64,000 nucleotides of DNA from Mesorhizobium sp. J8 (lineage in GTDB: Bacteria; Pseudomonadota; Alphaproteobacteria; Rhizobiales; Rhizobiaceae), in NCBI RefSeq assembly GCF_016591715.1, contig NZ_AP024109.1:5146001-5210000 (forward strand), in the 5' to 3' direction. Of this stretch, positions 34,147 through 44,106 are shown piece after piece. Positions within the stretch are counted from its first letter, which is position 1, and each line of letters opens with the position of its first letter. The notes below the pieces were generated by a model that saw nothing but the letters and a program-made list of their open reading frames with translations, did no database searches and had not been told where the DNA came from. A program made the position numbers and the translations under genes.

Positions 34147-34857
34147 TCAAGTCGCCTGGAATTGGATTTCGCCCTTGTTCAGGAAACACGTCTTGTCGAA
34201 CAGCGACAGGTCGAGCGGGTTCGGCAGCCGGATATCGCCGATATCCGGGAACGGTTTGAGAGTGGGATCGTAGGACCTGTCGACCTGCGAGATGAAGACC
34301 AGCACCAGCCCGCGTTCGCGGGCGAACGACCTCAGCGCGCGTATCTGGACCATGAGTTCGGGATTTTCGCGCTTCTGGTCGAGCAGCTGCAGATAGTCGA
34401 TGACCGCCAGCGTGCCGCGCGGCGCCGACCGCAATGCCTCGATAATGTAGGCGGCGCTGATGGCGTCGGAGTTGTCGAAGGTGAACAGGTGGCGGAAATC
34501 GGCAGGGTCGGCGCCGATGTCCCTGAACCGGCCCAGGATGTCGGCATGCACATATTCCAGGGTGAAGAACACGGCGCGATTGCCTTGCTTCATGGCCGCC
34601 ACGGCAAGTTCGAGGCTCATCAGCGTCTTGCCCTGGCCAGGCCTTGCCGCCACGAGGACCATGTCGCCCGGCATCAGCCGCGCCAGCAGCTTGTCGCCGG
34701 GCGCGGCCGAGGCGGCCTTGGCTGAAAGCAGGCTCCAACTGGCAAAGCCTTCCTCGGCCGCAACGCGGTCGAGCGCCATGTGGAGTGGAACTTTTTCCCG
34801 GCGGGACAGCAGTCTCGCCTGGCGTTTCAGATGATAGACGGGTGCGGAAAGCCGCAT
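34147..34857 (-). CDS. DnaB-like RecA-fold helicase/ATPase without the N-terminal DnaB domain
   Basis: A 236-residue single-domain ATPase. After a basic helical head (YHLKRQARLLSRREKVPLHM) comes Walker A AARPGQGKTLMSLELAVAAM. Next are the DnaB-type AVFFTLEY and Walker B GTLAVIDYLQLLDQKR, then RERGLVLVFISQVDRSYDP. These are the DnaB C-terminal motifs, but the primase-binding N-terminal domain is absent, so it is not the replicative helicase. GGAGG precedes the ATG at 34857. Its role is unknown; the chromosomal dnaB lies elsewhere. Confidence 0.8.
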   Translation of the reverse strand: MRLSAPVYHLKRQARLLSRREKVPLHMALDRVAAEEGFASWSLLSAKAASAAPGDKLLARLMPGDMVLVAARPGQGKTLMSLELAVAAMKQGNRAVFFTLEYVHADILGRFRDIGADPADFRHLFTFDNSDAISAAYIIEALRSAPRGTLAVIDYLQLLDQKRENPELMVQIRALRSFARERGLVLVFISQVDRSYDPTLKPFPDIGDIRLPNPLDLSLFDKTCFLNKGEIQFQAT

Positions 34858-35140
34858 CGAAAAACCTCCTGCTGCGAGCAGTCTCGGCAACCCCTCCTTA
34901 TGCCTGGCGCTCGAACAGTTGGTCGGGTGATGGACTGCCCTGCATGAACGATGCTTCCCGATGGAGGGAGGAGGCGTGGGCGCGCCGGAATCAGATCATA
35001 GCGCAATCGAAGCGTGCCGAAAATCCGACCTCCAAAAGGCGTCGCTAAACTAGATGTGTTTCGCCGATGGGTGCGAAACCTTCTATGATCGGCCCTGCTG
35101 ATTCATGGGTGCTAGACATTTCGACGGGAGGGGCAAGAGG

Positions 35141-36139
35141 GTGCGGTTGAGATCTGTTCCGCTGGGCGCGGCCATCTTCTGCCTTGTCGCGATCCTGGCC
35201 GCTCTGACCGCATCGGTCAGCTCGTTCGCGGCCTTGCGGCCGTCGACCGTTCCCGACTGGCTGCAGCGCCACGTCGGCGACGAGGAGGGCCAGATCTCTC
35301 AGGTCGTGCTGGAACGGGCGCGCGCGCTCTACCAGAAGAAGGTCAGCGAGGGCTCGGTCAGCAACCCCTGCTATTTCGCCATGGACGCCACGCGTCCCGG
35401 CGACCTCGGCAACAGCGTGCTCGGCCAGCGCTATTACATCATCTGCGAAGGCAAGCAGATCTTCCGTGCGGTGTCCTCGGGCCATGGCGGCGGCCGCAAC
35501 CTGAAAGGCGTCGCCGATTTTTCCAACGGCAGACGCTGCGCGAAAAACTTCGGCAATGCGATGGACTCGGAACTGACGGCCGGCGGCGCTTACATGACCG
35601 CCGAGACCAAAACCTCCTTCAAGGGCTACTATCGCGTCGGCGCTGAGAACGCGGTGTTCATGCGCACCTTCATCCAGTTCGACGGCGAAGGCGAAGCAGC
35701 AAACGCCAGGCAGCGCGTGATCGGCGGCCATCCGGCTGCCTTGCTGAGGGGCATGTGCCTGCGCAAGGACCCGAAAAGCTCCTACGCCGACCACGACGGC
35801 TTCGTCCCGTTCGGCAAGCTGGTGAATTATGCCGGCGGGCGCAGCAATGGTTGCACCAGCTGGTCGCCGGCCGATGCCGAGCAGATCATCCCCCTGGTGA
35901 AGAACAACCCGACGACGCTCTACATCTATCCGGAATCGCGCGACATCGCCGCTGTCGCGCGGGCCAAGGCCGCCGGCCAGGCGCTCTCAGCCGCAGGCAC
36001 CTATTGGAACGCCTCCTGCCTGAAGGAGATCGGCGCGCCCAAATTCTGGCCGAAGAAGGTGCTGGAGCCGATCATCGCCCAGTACAAGAAGGACCATCCG
36101 GCGCCCCCGCCGCAGCCCGTGCCGATGTGCAAGGACTGA
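35141..36139 (+). CDS. Secreted murein L,D-transpeptidase-like protein (YkuD_2 family)
   Basis: About 332 residues. An N-terminal signal or anchor helix (MRLRSVPLGAAIFCLVAILA) precedes a domain with PCYFAMDATRPGDLG, FRAVSSGHGGGRNLKGV and GGRSNGCTSWSPADAEQII. The SNGC motif matches the catalytic Cys of L,D-transpeptidase-like YkuD_2 proteins. It would act on peptidoglycan in the periplasm, which is inferred from the family. I chose the GTG at 35141 because it follows GGGAGGGG and places the signal peptide at the start; ATG 35105 is the longer alternative. Confidence 0.78.
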   Translation: MRLRSVPLGAAIFCLVAILAALTASVSSFAALRPSTVPDWLQRHVGDEEGQISQVVLERARALYQKKVSEGSVSNPCYFAMDATRPGDLGNSVLGQRYYIICEGKQIFRAVSSGHGGGRNLKGVADFSNGRRCAKNFGNAMDSELTAGGAYMTAETKTSFKGYYRVGAENAVFMRTFIQFDGEGEAANARQRVIGGHPAALLRGMCLRKDPKSSYADHDGFVPFGKLVNYAGGRSNGCTSWSPADAEQIIPLVKNNPTTLYIYPESRDIAAVARAKAAGQALSAAGTYWNASCLKEIGAPKFWPKKVLEPIIAQYKKDHPAPPPQPVPMCKD

Positions 36140-36148
36140 GGCAGTCGT

Positions 36149-36598
36149 CTATTGCAGCAGCCCCTTGACGATGGCGCTCGCCTTGGCGAAGTCCATCTGG
36201 CCGGCATATTTCTGCTTCAGCGCGCCGATCACCTTGCCCATGTCCTTCTGGCTGGCGGCACCCGTCGCCGCGATCGCCTCGCGCGCCGCGGCCTGGATCG
36301 CCGCGTCGTCGAGCTGCGTCGGCAGGAATTCGCGGATGATCTCCATCTCGCCACGTTCCTGCGCCGCCAGCTCGGGCCGCTTGCCATCCTCGAAGGCCTT
36401 GGCCGATTCCTCGCGCTGCTTCACCATCTTGGCGAGGATCTGCAGGATCTCCTCCTCGCTCGCTGGCGGCTTGCCGGCGCCGCGATTGGCGATGTCGCGA
36501 TCGTGGATGGCGGCCTGAATCAGCCGCAGCGTCGGCAGGCGATGCTTGTCCTGCGCCTTCATCGCGCTCTTCATGGATTCGGCGATTTTCTCGCGCAT
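36149..36598 (-). CDS. yqeY: GatB/YqeY domain protein
   Basis: The 149-residue product starts MREKIAESMKSAMKAQDKHR and has the YqeY core LPTLRLIQAAIHDRDIANRG and EMEIIREFLPTQLDDAAIQA, ending KYAGQMDFAKASAIVKGLLQ. This is the tRNA-binding tail domain of GatB as a stand-alone protein; its role is probably in tRNA-dependent amidation but unproven. GAAGGAGAA precedes the ATG. It is divergent from carA across 262 bases, an arrangement common in alphaproteobacteria. Confidence 0.92.
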   Translation of the reverse strand: MREKIAESMKSAMKAQDKHRLPTLRLIQAAIHDRDIANRGAGKPPASEEEILQILAKMVKQREESAKAFEDGKRPELAAQERGEMEIIREFLPTQLDDAAIQAAAREAIAATGAASQKDMGKVIGALKQKYAGQMDFAKASAIVKGLLQ

Positions 36599-36860
36599 CG
36601 TGCTTCTCCTTCGAATGCGGCGGACAATAGCTTTGCCGAACGGGCAAAGCAAATTCCGGCAACCCGCTGATATTGCTGGACGAATGGAAAACAGGGCCGG
36701 TTGGCGGCGTCCGCATTGACCGTTCGGGTGCCTTCGCCTATGTACTCGGTCCTGCATGAGACAATGAGTTGACGCGCGGAGGCTGGTAAATCCTGCTTCG
36801 CGCGCTTTGTTGCGCGAGTGGTCCCGCTGACCAGTCGCAGCGCCTGACAGGAGTGCCGCC

Positions 36861-38066
36861 ATGGCCACGACCACCGCCCCCTGGGCCACCGAAAAGCCGA
36901 CCGCCCTTCTGGTGCTCGCCGACGGCACGGTGATAGAGGGCCGCGGTCTCGGCGCCACCGGATCGGCCGTTGCGGAAGTGTGCTTCAACACCGCGCTGAC
37001 CGGCTACGAAGAGATCCTCACCGATCCGTCCTATGCCGGCCAGATCGTCACCTTCACCTTCCCGCATATCGGCAATGTCGGCACCAATGACGAAGACATC
37101 GAGGACCTTAACCCGGCGGCCCGTGCCGGCGCAGTCGGCGCGATCTTCAAGGCCAATGTCACCGACCCGTCCAACTATCGCGCGGCCGGCCATCTCGACC
37201 AGTGGCTGAAGCGGCGCGGCATCGTAGCGCTGTCCGGCATCGATACCCGCGCGCTGACCGTGCTGATCCGCGAGAAGGGCATGCCCAACGCCGTCATCGC
37301 GCATGCGCCCGACGGCGTTTTCGATATCGAGGATTTGAAGCGGCAGGCCGCGGCCTGGTCGGGCCTGATCGGCCTCGATCTCGCCAAGGAAGTCACGTCG
37401 GGCCAGTCCTCGGTCTGGCGTGAGACGCCTTGGGTCTGGAACGAGGGCTTTGGCGAGCAGGACGCGCCGTCGATGCATGTCGTGGCGATCGACTATGGGG
37501 TCAAGCGCAACATCCTGCGGTTGCTGGCGGGCCTGGGCGCCAAGGTCACCGTCGTCCCGGCCAAGACCGGCGCCGACGAGATCCTCGCGATGCAGCCCGA
37601 CGGCATCTTCCTGTCCAACGGCCCCGGCGACCCGGAAGCGACCGGCGAATATGCCGTGCCGGTGATCCAGAACCTTTTGAAGACCGACATCCCGGTGTTC
37701 GGCATCTGCCTCGGCCACCAGATGCTGGCGCTGGCGCTCGGCGGCAAGACCGAGAAGATGCATCAGGGCCATCACGGCGCCAACCATCCGGTCAAGGACC
37801 ACACCACCGGCAAGGTCGAGATCGTCTCGATGAATCACGGTTTCGCCGTCGATGCCGACTCGCTGCCCGAAGGCGTCGAGGAAACTCATGTCTCGCTCTT
37901 CGACGGCTCGAATTGCGGGATCGCCCTGACCGGCCGGCCGGTCTTCTCGGTGCAGCATCATCCCGAAGCCTCGCCCGGCCCGCAGGATTCCCACTACCTC
38001 TTCCGCCGCTTCGTCAACCTGATCCGCGAACGGCGCGGTGAGGAAGCGTTGGCCGAACGCGCCTAG
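36861..38066 (+). CDS. carA: Carbamoyl-phosphate synthase small subunit
   Basis: The 401-residue glutaminase subunit supplies ammonia to CarB for arginine and pyrimidine synthesis. The N-terminal domain has VCFNTALTGYEEILTDPSYA, and the class I amidotransferase triad is Cys283 (GICLGHQ), His367 and Glu369 (HHPEASPGP). CAGGAG precedes the ATG. The 262-base leader holds several inverted repeats (GCGCGGA...GCGCGC type) that could regulate it, but no attenuator is proven. carB is 13.6 kb downstream on the same strand, so the subunits are made from separate transcripts. Confidence 0.97.
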   Translation: MATTTAPWATEKPTALLVLADGTVIEGRGLGATGSAVAEVCFNTALTGYEEILTDPSYAGQIVTFTFPHIGNVGTNDEDIEDLNPAARAGAVGAIFKANVTDPSNYRAAGHLDQWLKRRGIVALSGIDTRALTVLIREKGMPNAVIAHAPDGVFDIEDLKRQAAAWSGLIGLDLAKEVTSGQSSVWRETPWVWNEGFGEQDAPSMHVVAIDYGVKRNILRLLAGLGAKVTVVPAKTGADEILAMQPDGIFLSNGPGDPEATGEYAVPVIQNLLKTDIPVFGICLGHQMLALALGGKTEKMHQGHHGANHPVKDHTTGKVEIVSMNHGFAVDADSLPEGVEETHVSLFDGSNCGIALTGRPVFSVQHHPEASPGPQDSHYLFRRFVNLIRERRGEEALAERA

Positions 38067-38149
38067 AGTAATTCCAGGAAAGTGTTATCGCACCGGAAGC
38101 GAAGGAGGCCGCCATTTGCAGACCGGCCTCACCTGAATATCAGCACGCC

Positions 38150-39418
38150 TCAAGCAGCGTCCGTTACGGGCTCCTGCGTGTGCATGCGCTCGATTTCCTT
38201 CGGCGTCGGCTTCGCCACCTTCGTCACGAAGACGATCACCGCCAGCGTCAGGAAGATCGCGCCGAGCACATAGGGCGCGCCGCCGAACACGACCGGCGCC
38301 GTCGGGCTGGTGAACCAGGAGAAGATCGCCGTGTAGAGCAAGGGCGTGATGATCGAGGTGATCGAGAAGACCGAAGTCATCGCGCCCTGCAATTCGCCCT
38401 GCGCCGAAGGCGGCACCTTGGCGGCGGCGAGGCTCCTCAGCGGCGGGTCTGCCAGCGCTTCCAGGCAGCCGGCCACGATCACCGCATAGATCATCCAGCC
38501 TTGTGTCGAAAACGCATAGCCGAAGGCGCTGAGCGCGGTGAAGGTCAGGCCGATCGCCGCTGTCCTCCATTCGCCGAGTTTCGGAATGATGCGCGGCAGC
38601 ACCGTCGCCATGATGATTGCGCCGCACAGGCCGAAGGCGCCGAGCGAAAAGCCGATCTGCTGCTGGTTCCAGCCATAGCGGTAGTTTGAGACGAACGCCC
38701 AGACGGCCGGGTACATCATGTGGCCGAGCGTCATCAGGAAGAACACAAGCCCGATCCAGCCTATGCCCGGATAATTGCGCATCTGCATCAGCGTGCCGAC
38801 CGGATTGGCGCGCTTCCACTCGAAAGGCCGCCGGTGCTTCTCGTCCAGCGTCTCGGGCAGGAACACCATCGCGATCAGGAAATTCACGAAGGCAAGCGCT
38901 GCGGCGAAATAGAACGGCACGCGCGGCCCGAACGTGCCGAGCAGCCCGCCCAGCACCGGGCCGATGACGAAGCCGACGCCGAAGGCGATCCCGAGCAGGC
39001 CGAAATTCTTCGCCCGGTTCTCGTCGTTGGAGATGTCGGCGATGAAGGCCGACGTCGTCGAGTAGCTGGCGCCGGAAATGCCGGCGAGCACGCGGCCGAT
39101 GAACAGCATCGGATAGGACCAGGCGATGGCGCAGATCAGGTTGTCGATCGAGAAGGTCAGCACCGAGGCAAGCAGGACCGGACGGCGCCCGAAACGGTCG
39201 CTCAGACCGCCGACGATCGGCGCGAAGAAGAACTGCATCGCCGCGTAGACGAAGAACAGCCAGCCGCCCTCGATCGCGGCCTCGCTGACGCTGACGCCGC
39301 TCAACTCCTCGAGATAGGCCGGCAGCACCGGCATGATGATGCCGAAGCCGATGATGTCGAGCAGCAGCGTCGTGAAAACGAGCGCGAGGCCCCGCTTGGC
39401 GGTTTTCGGGTCGATCAT
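38150..39418 (-). CDS. TetA-like MFS efflux transporter
   Basis: A 422-residue twelve-helix MFS protein. It opens [20 protein letters not shown], typical of the TCR/TetA group. Loop 2-3 reads [20 protein letters not shown], and motif C is [20 protein letters not shown]. This group exports tetracycline or other small molecules; similar chromosomal genes in rhizobia are not proven resistance genes. No tetR-like gene is adjacent. It is convergent with carA. Confidence 0.87.
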   Translation of the reverse strand: MIDPKTAKRGLALVFTTLLLDIIGFGIIMPVLPAYLEELSGVSVSEAAIEGGWLFFVYAAMQFFFAPIVGGLSDRFGRRPVLLASVLTFSIDNLICAIAWSYPMLFIGRVLAGISGASYSTTSAFIADISNDENRAKNFGLLGIAFGVGFVIGPVLGGLLGTFGPRVPFYFAAALAFVNFLIAMVFLPETLDEKHRRPFEWKRANPVGTLMQMRNYPGIGWIGLVFFLMTLGHMMYPAVWAFVSNYRYGWNQQQIGFSLGAFGLCGAIIMATVLPRIIPKLGEWRTAAIGLTFTALSAFGYAFSTQGWMIYAVIVAGCLEALADPPLRSLAAAKVPPSAQGELQGAMTSVFSITSIITPLLYTAIFSWFTSPTAPVVFGGAPYVLGAIFLTLAVIVFVTKVAKPTPKEIERMHTQEPVTDAA

Positions 39419-39575
39419 GGCGATAAGCTCCTCAGGCCGCCCGAGGCGGGAGGCACCTTATAGGCGACGTTGCCGGTGGGAACAATACGCGAACGAAGGC
39501 AAATGCCTTATCCTGACATCCCTTGCCAGCCGCTTCGAACGCGGATCTCAGCGGAAAGAAGCGGCGGGCGCCGCC

Positions 39576-40502
39576 TCAGATCGGACCGCTCATCGTGTTG
39601 CAGTCGGACAGCTTGCCGCTCTTGTAGCCGCGCGCCAGCCATGTCTGCCGCTGCTGCGAGGTGCCATGGTTGAAGCTTTCCGGCACGACGTAGCCCTGCA
39701 TCCTCTTCTGCAGCGTATCGTCGCCGATCTGCTTGGCGGCGTTCAGCGCGCTTTCGATATCACCCTGCTCCAATATGCCTTTTTGCGCGGTGTAATGCGC
39801 CCACACGCCGGCGAAGCAATCGGCCTGCAGCTCGATGCGCACGGAGAGCTGGTTGGCGTCGGCCTCGCTCATGCCCTGTCGCATCTGGTTGAACTTGCTC
39901 ATGATGCCGGTGAGGTTTTGCACGTGGTGGCCGACCTCATGCGCCACCACATAGGCACGCGCGAACTCGCCGGAAGCGCCGAACTGCTGGTCGAGCTGCT
40001 GGAAGAAGGTCATGTCGAGATAGACCTTGTGATCGCCCGGGCAGTAGAACGGCCCGGCCGCCGCCGAAGCGAAACCGCAGGCCGAACGGACCTGGCCGCT
40101 GAACAGAACCAGCTTGGGATCCTCGTAGGTCAACCCTTGCGACTTGAAGATGCCGGTCCAGGTGTCTTCGGTTTCCGCCAGCACGGTCGCGACGAACTGC
40201 TTCATCTCGTCATTGGCGGGCGAGCCGCTATTTTGCGAGCTGGTGTCTTCCGTGATCTGGCCGCCGCCGCCCGGCAGCAGGCCGCCGTCGCCGCCACCCA
40301 GGATCTGCGACGGGTCGAAACCGAAATACCATCCCGCGAGCACGACCAAGATGACCAGGAGGATGCTGCCGCCGCCACCGGTACGGCCGCCGATGGGGAT
40401 GCGGAACTGGCCGTCGCCGCCCAAACCGCCGCCGAGCCCGCCGCCGCTATCGCTGCGCTCGTCCTCGATATTGTCGCTCTGACGACGGCCTCTCCAAAGC
40501 AT
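39576..40502 (-). CDS. Neutral zinc metallopeptidase (YpfJ family)
   Basis: A 308-residue membrane-anchored protein. A Gly/Asp-rich head is followed by one membrane helix (SILLVILVVLAGWYFG, about 48-63). The catalytic domain has CGFASAAAGPFYCPGDHKVY, the zinc motif YVVAHEVGHHVQNL and ELQADCFAGVWAHY with the third ligand. It is probably a periplasmic peptidase with unknown substrate. GAGGAG precedes the ATG at 40502, which discards five residues of the longer frame. Confidence 0.9.
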   Translation of the reverse strand: MLWRGRRQSDNIEDERSDSGGGLGGGLGGDGQFRIPIGGRTGGGGSILLVILVVLAGWYFGFDPSQILGGGDGGLLPGGGGQITEDTSSQNSGSPANDEMKQFVATVLAETEDTWTGIFKSQGLTYEDPKLVLFSGQVRSACGFASAAAGPFYCPGDHKVYLDMTFFQQLDQQFGASGEFARAYVVAHEVGHHVQNLTGIMSKFNQMRQGMSEADANQLSVRIELQADCFAGVWAHYTAQKGILEQGDIESALNAAKQIGDDTLQKRMQGYVVPESFNHGTSQQRQTWLARGYKSGKLSDCNTMSGPI

Positions 40503-40678
40503 GGCAACTCCTCGCAATGCGAATGTCCTGGAGGGGCTGGCCCGCGACCACCCCCTGCAGACAATTATCGCAACGGCCGAACTAAGTCACAGAGTTTTTC
40601 GCGCCCGAAAACCGCATGATCAGAGGAAACGCCCATCGGGTCGGTTAATTTCCACTCCGTATAAACCGGCTGAAAATC

Positions 40679-40882
40679 TCAGCTTTTCTGCTTGGCGCCG
40701 GCGCTCTTGACGTCCGAACTCTTCGACCGTTCCTCGAAACGCGCCGCGCCCTTCTTCAGCGGATGGCCGGTCCCGGCCTCGGCCTTGCGCTCGTTCCTGG
40801 CGGCGGCCTGCCGCAATCCTGTGGCTGCTTGCTTTCCCTCGGCGGTCGGCGCCTGTTCGATACCCATTGCTTCCTCCCCCAT
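40679..40882 (-). CDS. Small basic hypothetical protein with duplicated start region
   Basis: A 67- or 62-residue protein, MGEEAMGIEQAPTAEGKQAA ending in KSSDVKSAGAKQKS. It is hydrophilic, rich in Lys/Ala/Glu and likely disordered. The ribosome site and start codon are present twice because of a perfect 15-base tandem duplication (40863-40892), so both ATGs at 40882 and 40867 have GGGAGGAAG upstream and are in frame. The double start signal supports a real gene. Function unknown; it is a neighbour of mntR. Confidence 0.55.
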   Translation of the reverse strand: MGEEAMGIEQAPTAEGKQAATGLRQAAARNERKAEAGTGHPLKKGAARFEERSKSSDVKSAGAKQKS

Positions 40883-40977
40883 TGCTTCCTCCCTAAGCGT
40901 GATAATCGCGCGATGTGGGAAACAATGCAGCGAAGATGCGTCGGTTCCGCTTCGACCCGCTTGGGCGGACCGAAAAC

Positions 40978-41436
40978 CTACGCCTGGCGATGCGTCATCG
41001 CCCGGCGGAAGGCGTCCAGCGTTTCGGCGCTGACATGGTGCTCGATGCCTTCGGCGTCGATGCGCGCCGTCTCGGCGCTGACGCCCAGCGAGCGCAGGAA
41101 GGCCTCCACCGTCTGGTGGCGGATGCGGCTTTCCTCGGCGACCTTGCGGCCGGCCTCGGTCAGGAACACGCCGCGATAGGGTTTTCGCGAGACCAGCCCG
41201 TCGGCGCACAGCCTGGTCAGCATCTTGGCCACCGTCGGCTGCGCGACGCCAAGCCTCGCCGCGATGTCCACCTGGCGTGCTTCGTTGCCGTCCTCGATCA
41301 GATCGGCGATGAGCTCCACATAGTCCTCGACCAGCGCGCTCCGGCGCGCCTGGCGCTGCTGCCGGAATCCTTCCGAATGGATTTCGGCATCGGGAAGCGG
41401 CTCTTCGCGTCGAACGGGTTTGTTCCTAAGCGCCAA
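40978..41436 (-). CDS. mntR: Manganese-responsive regulator MntR (DtxR family)
   Basis: The 152-residue product has the DtxR/MntR winged helix ([40 protein letters not shown]) and the dimerisation/metal domain with [20 protein letters not shown] and EGIEHHVS, which supply the metal ligands. With manganese it represses uptake genes. It is divergent from mntH across about 290 bases, which fits direct control. The head of about 30 residues is longer than in E. coli-type MntR. Confidence 0.9.
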   Translation of the reverse strand: MALRNKPVRREEPLPDAEIHSEGFRQQRQARRSALVEDYVELIADLIEDGNEARQVDIAARLGVAQPTVAKMLTRLCADGLVSRKPYRGVFLTEAGRKVAEESRIRHQTVEAFLRSLGVSAETARIDAEGIEHHVSAETLDAFRRAMTHRQA

Positions 41437-41461
41437 TATGCGCTCCTCCTGGCCTGTCCTG

Positions 41462-41508
41462 GAGCATGATGCCGAAAAGTCTGAACCGGTTTTCGAACGA
41501 CATCATGA
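41462..41508. repeat. Intergenic palindrome, family A copy 5
   Basis: GAGCATGATG and CATCATG arms surround CCGAAAAGTCTGAACCGGTT. It is inserted between mntR and mntH. Confidence 0.72.
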
Positions 41509-41660
41509 CCATCTCGTTGGCTGAATCGGGACCCGCATCCATACCACGAAACCCAGTGATGATCCGGCCGTTTATTTGCATTCCCATGCGGGCGCAACCG
41601 GCGTTTGCGCCGCCACCCTGGAACTTGCTCCTGCGGATCACGAAAGCATGATCAATGAAA

Positions 41661-41680
41661 TATAGCATATTGCATAATGT
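41661..41680. promoter_or_regulatory. AT-rich imperfect dyad upstream of mntH (possible MntR site)
   Basis: TATAGCATATTGCATAATGT lies about 50 bases before the mntH start and stands out from the GC-rich surroundings. The GCA/TGC half-sites with AT flanks would suit an MntR box, but symmetry is weak, so this is a suggestion only. Confidence 0.3.
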
Positions 41681-41731
41681 TGAGCCATGACATAGATGAG
41701 GAGAAGCTCGATAGATCCAGCGGAAATGTCC

Positions 41732-43090
41732 ATGTCCGATGCTGAAGCAGCAACCGCAGACCGACCCGCATGGCGGTTCGACAGGCCGGACGACGAGCAG
41801 CCCAGCCTGCGCGAGGTGAACGCCTCGATCGCGGTGCCGCGGACCGGCGTCTGGTTCCGCCGCCTGTTTGCCTTCATGGGCCCGGGCTACATGGTCTCGG
41901 TCGGCTATATGGACCCGGGCAATTGGGCGACCGACCTCGCCGGCGGCGCGCAATTCGGCTACACGCTGCTTTTCATCATCATGCTGTCGAACCTGATGGC
42001 GATCCTGCTGCAGGCGCTGGCGGCGCGGCTCGGCATCGCCACCGGACGCGACCTCGCCCAGGCCTGCCGCGCGTACTATCCGCGCCCCGTCAACCTGGTG
42101 CTCTGGATCGCCTGCGAGCTGGCGATCATCGCCTGCGATCTCGCCGAGGTGATCGGCACGGCGATCGCGCTGCAGCTTCTGTTCGGCATTCCACTGATCG
42201 GCGGCGCCATCCTCACAGCTCTCGACGCCTTTCTCGTGCTTCTCCTTATGAACAAGGGTTTCCGCTACCTTGAAGCCTTTGTCGTCGCCTTGCTGATCAT
42301 CATCTTCGGCTGCTTTGCCATTCAGATCTTCGTCGCCGCGCCGCCGGCCGGCACCATCCTGCATTCGATGTTCGTACCGTCGTCCGACATCGTCACCAAT
42401 CCGGCGATGCTCTACATCGCCATCGGCATCATCGGCGCCACCGTAATGCCGCATAATCTCTATTTGCATTCCTCGATCGTACAGACCCGCGCCTATGAGC
42501 GTACCGAGACCGGCAAGCGCGACGCCATCAAATGGGCGACGACGGATTCGACCATCGCGCTGATCCTGGCGCTGTTCGTCAATGCGTCGATCCTGATCGT
42601 CGCGGCGGTCGCCTTTCACGACACCGGCCATCACGACGTCGCCGAGATCGGTCAGGCCTTCGAGCTGCTGTCGCCGCTGCTAGGCCTGAGCATCGCCTCG
42701 ATCCTGTTCGCGGTCGCGCTGCTCGCCTCCGGCCTCAACTCGACCGTCACCGCGACGCTCGCCGGCCAGATCGTGATGGAAGGCTTTCTGCGCCTGCGCA
42801 TCCCGCAATGGGCACGCCGCCTCCTGACGCGCGGCATCGCCATCGTCCCGGTGGTGGCCGTCACCGCGCTCTATGGCGAGAAGGGCACGGCCGAACTTCT
42901 GGTCTTCAGCCAGGTGGTGCTGTCGATGCAACTGCCCTTCGCCGTCATTCCGCTGGTGCAGTTCGTGTCGGACAAGAAGAAGATGGGCAGTTTCGCCATA
43001 CCGCGTGCCGCTGCAGTCCTGGCCTGGGTGGTGGCGGCCGTGATCCTCGTTCTCAACTTCAAGCTGCTCTACGACACCATCGCCGGCTGA
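41732..43090 (+). CDS. mntH: Nramp-family Mn(2+)/H(+) symporter MntH
   Basis: About 452 residues and eleven helices. The metal site is [13 protein letters not shown] in helix 1 (Asp and Asn of DPGN) and [20 protein letters not shown] in helix 6 (MPHN). It imports manganese with protons. I prefer the ATG at 41732 because AGCGGAA precedes it; in-frame ATGs at 41726 and 41696 are alternatives. It is divergent from mntR, its expected repressor. Confidence 0.93.
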   Translation: MSDAEAATADRPAWRFDRPDDEQPSLREVNASIAVPRTGVWFRRLFAFMGPGYMVSVGYMDPGNWATDLAGGAQFGYTLLFIIMLSNLMAILLQALAARLGIATGRDLAQACRAYYPRPVNLVLWIACELAIIACDLAEVIGTAIALQLLFGIPLIGGAILTALDAFLVLLLMNKGFRYLEAFVVALLIIIFGCFAIQIFVAAPPAGTILHSMFVPSSDIVTNPAMLYIAIGIIGATVMPHNLYLHSSIVQTRAYERTETGKRDAIKWATTDSTIALILALFVNASILIVAAVAFHDTGHHDVAEIGQAFELLSPLLGLSIASILFAVALLASGLNSTVTATLAGQIVMEGFLRLRIPQWARRLLTRGIAIVPVVAVTALYGEKGTAELLVFSQVVLSMQLPFAVIPLVQFVSDKKKMGSFAIPRAAAVLAWVVAAVILVLNFKLLYDTIAG

Positions 43091-43127
43091 GCGCGACATT
43101 CCAGCCGGACGCGCTATTCTTGGCGCC

Positions 43128-43970
43128 ATGGCCGAACCGGACGAAGCCCGCAGATTCTACGCCAAGCTGATGGCCGCGCAGGCGCGGTCGGCCGACCCGC
43201 GCATCAAGGAAGTCTTCGCCTCGGTGCCGCGCGAGGCGTTCCTGGGTCCGGGTCCATGGACGGTGTTTGCCGGCGAAGGCCGGTTCGAGACGCCGAGCGC
43301 CGATCCCGGCTACATCTATCAGAACGTGCTCGTTGTGCTCGATGCCGGCAAGGGCATCAACAATGGCGAGCCGCTGCTGCACGCGATGTGGCTCGGCAAG
43401 GTGGAGCCGAAACCTGGCGAGCATGTCACCCATATCGGCGCCGGCACCGGTTATTACACGGCGCTGCTGGCGAAACTGGTCGAGCCGGGCGGCAGCGTCA
43501 CCGCTTTCGAGCTCGAGGCCGACCTTGCCGCGCGCGCCAAGGCGAACCTTGCGGCTTACGATAGCGTCGAAATAGTCCAGGCCGACGCCGTCGCCAATCC
43601 GTTGCCGCCCTCCGACATCATCTATGTCAATGCCGGCGTCGTCGCCCCGCCCGCCGCATGGCTGAAAGCGCTGAAACCCGGCGGCCGCATGATCCTTCCG
43701 TGGCGTCCCTCCGAAACGGTCGGCCTCGCGGTCCTCATAACCCGCCTGGAAAATGGCTTTGCCTGCCGGCCCTTCATGGGCTCCTGGTTCATCCCCTGCG
43801 TCGGCGCTTCCACCGCCGGGCCGGGCGCGAAGATACCGACCCGCGAGCGCGCTGTGCGCACCCGCTCGATATGGCTGACGGCGACAAAGGCGCCGGACCG
43901 CACCGCAACCGCCGTCTTCGGCGAAGTCTGGTTCTCGTCACGCGCCATTCGCGTCGACGACGCGCGATAG
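43128..43970 (+). CDS. Protein-L-isoaspartate methyltransferase-like SAM enzyme
   Basis: A 280-residue methyltransferase. ASVPREAFLGPGPW and the SAM motif VTHIGAGTGYYTALLAKLVE resemble the PCMT fold, and IYVNAGVVAPPAAWLKALKP with GGRMILPW follows the same order. It is longer at the C-terminus than standard Pcm, and the substrate-binding motif of true Pcm (SVCPHIP-like) is not evident, so the substrate is uncertain. It starts 37 bases after mntH on the same strand, possibly read-through. Confidence 0.78.
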   Translation: MAEPDEARRFYAKLMAAQARSADPRIKEVFASVPREAFLGPGPWTVFAGEGRFETPSADPGYIYQNVLVVLDAGKGINNGEPLLHAMWLGKVEPKPGEHVTHIGAGTGYYTALLAKLVEPGGSVTAFELEADLAARAKANLAAYDSVEIVQADAVANPLPPSDIIYVNAGVVAPPAAWLKALKPGGRMILPWRPSETVGLAVLITRLENGFACRPFMGSWFIPCVGASTAGPGAKIPTRERAVRTRSIWLTATKAPDRTATAVFGEVWFSSRAIRVDDAR

Positions 43971-44016
43971 AAATTCGCAGGGCCTTGTCGGAAAGCGGCC
44001 TTGTCGTTCGTCCTAG

Positions 44017-44060
44017 AACCATGATCCGAAAAAGGTAGGAACCGGTTTTCGGAGACACGC
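44017..44060. repeat. Intergenic palindrome, family A copy 6 (degenerate)
   Basis: ACCATGATCCGAAAAAGGTA followed by ACCGGTTTTCGGAGACACG keeps the AAAA/GGTTTTCGG core of family A but has lost one outer arm. It lies before the dihydrofolate reductase-like gene. Confidence 0.6.
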
Positions 44061-44106
44061 AGAAATCGTCCGCGATGGCGCGGACCGTGAAAAACGGAGA
44101 ACAAAG

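Noticed and set aside
34944..35048. A 34-codon basic ORF before the transpeptidase-like gene
   Set aside because: Too short and Arg-rich, no support beyond an ATG near a purine tract.
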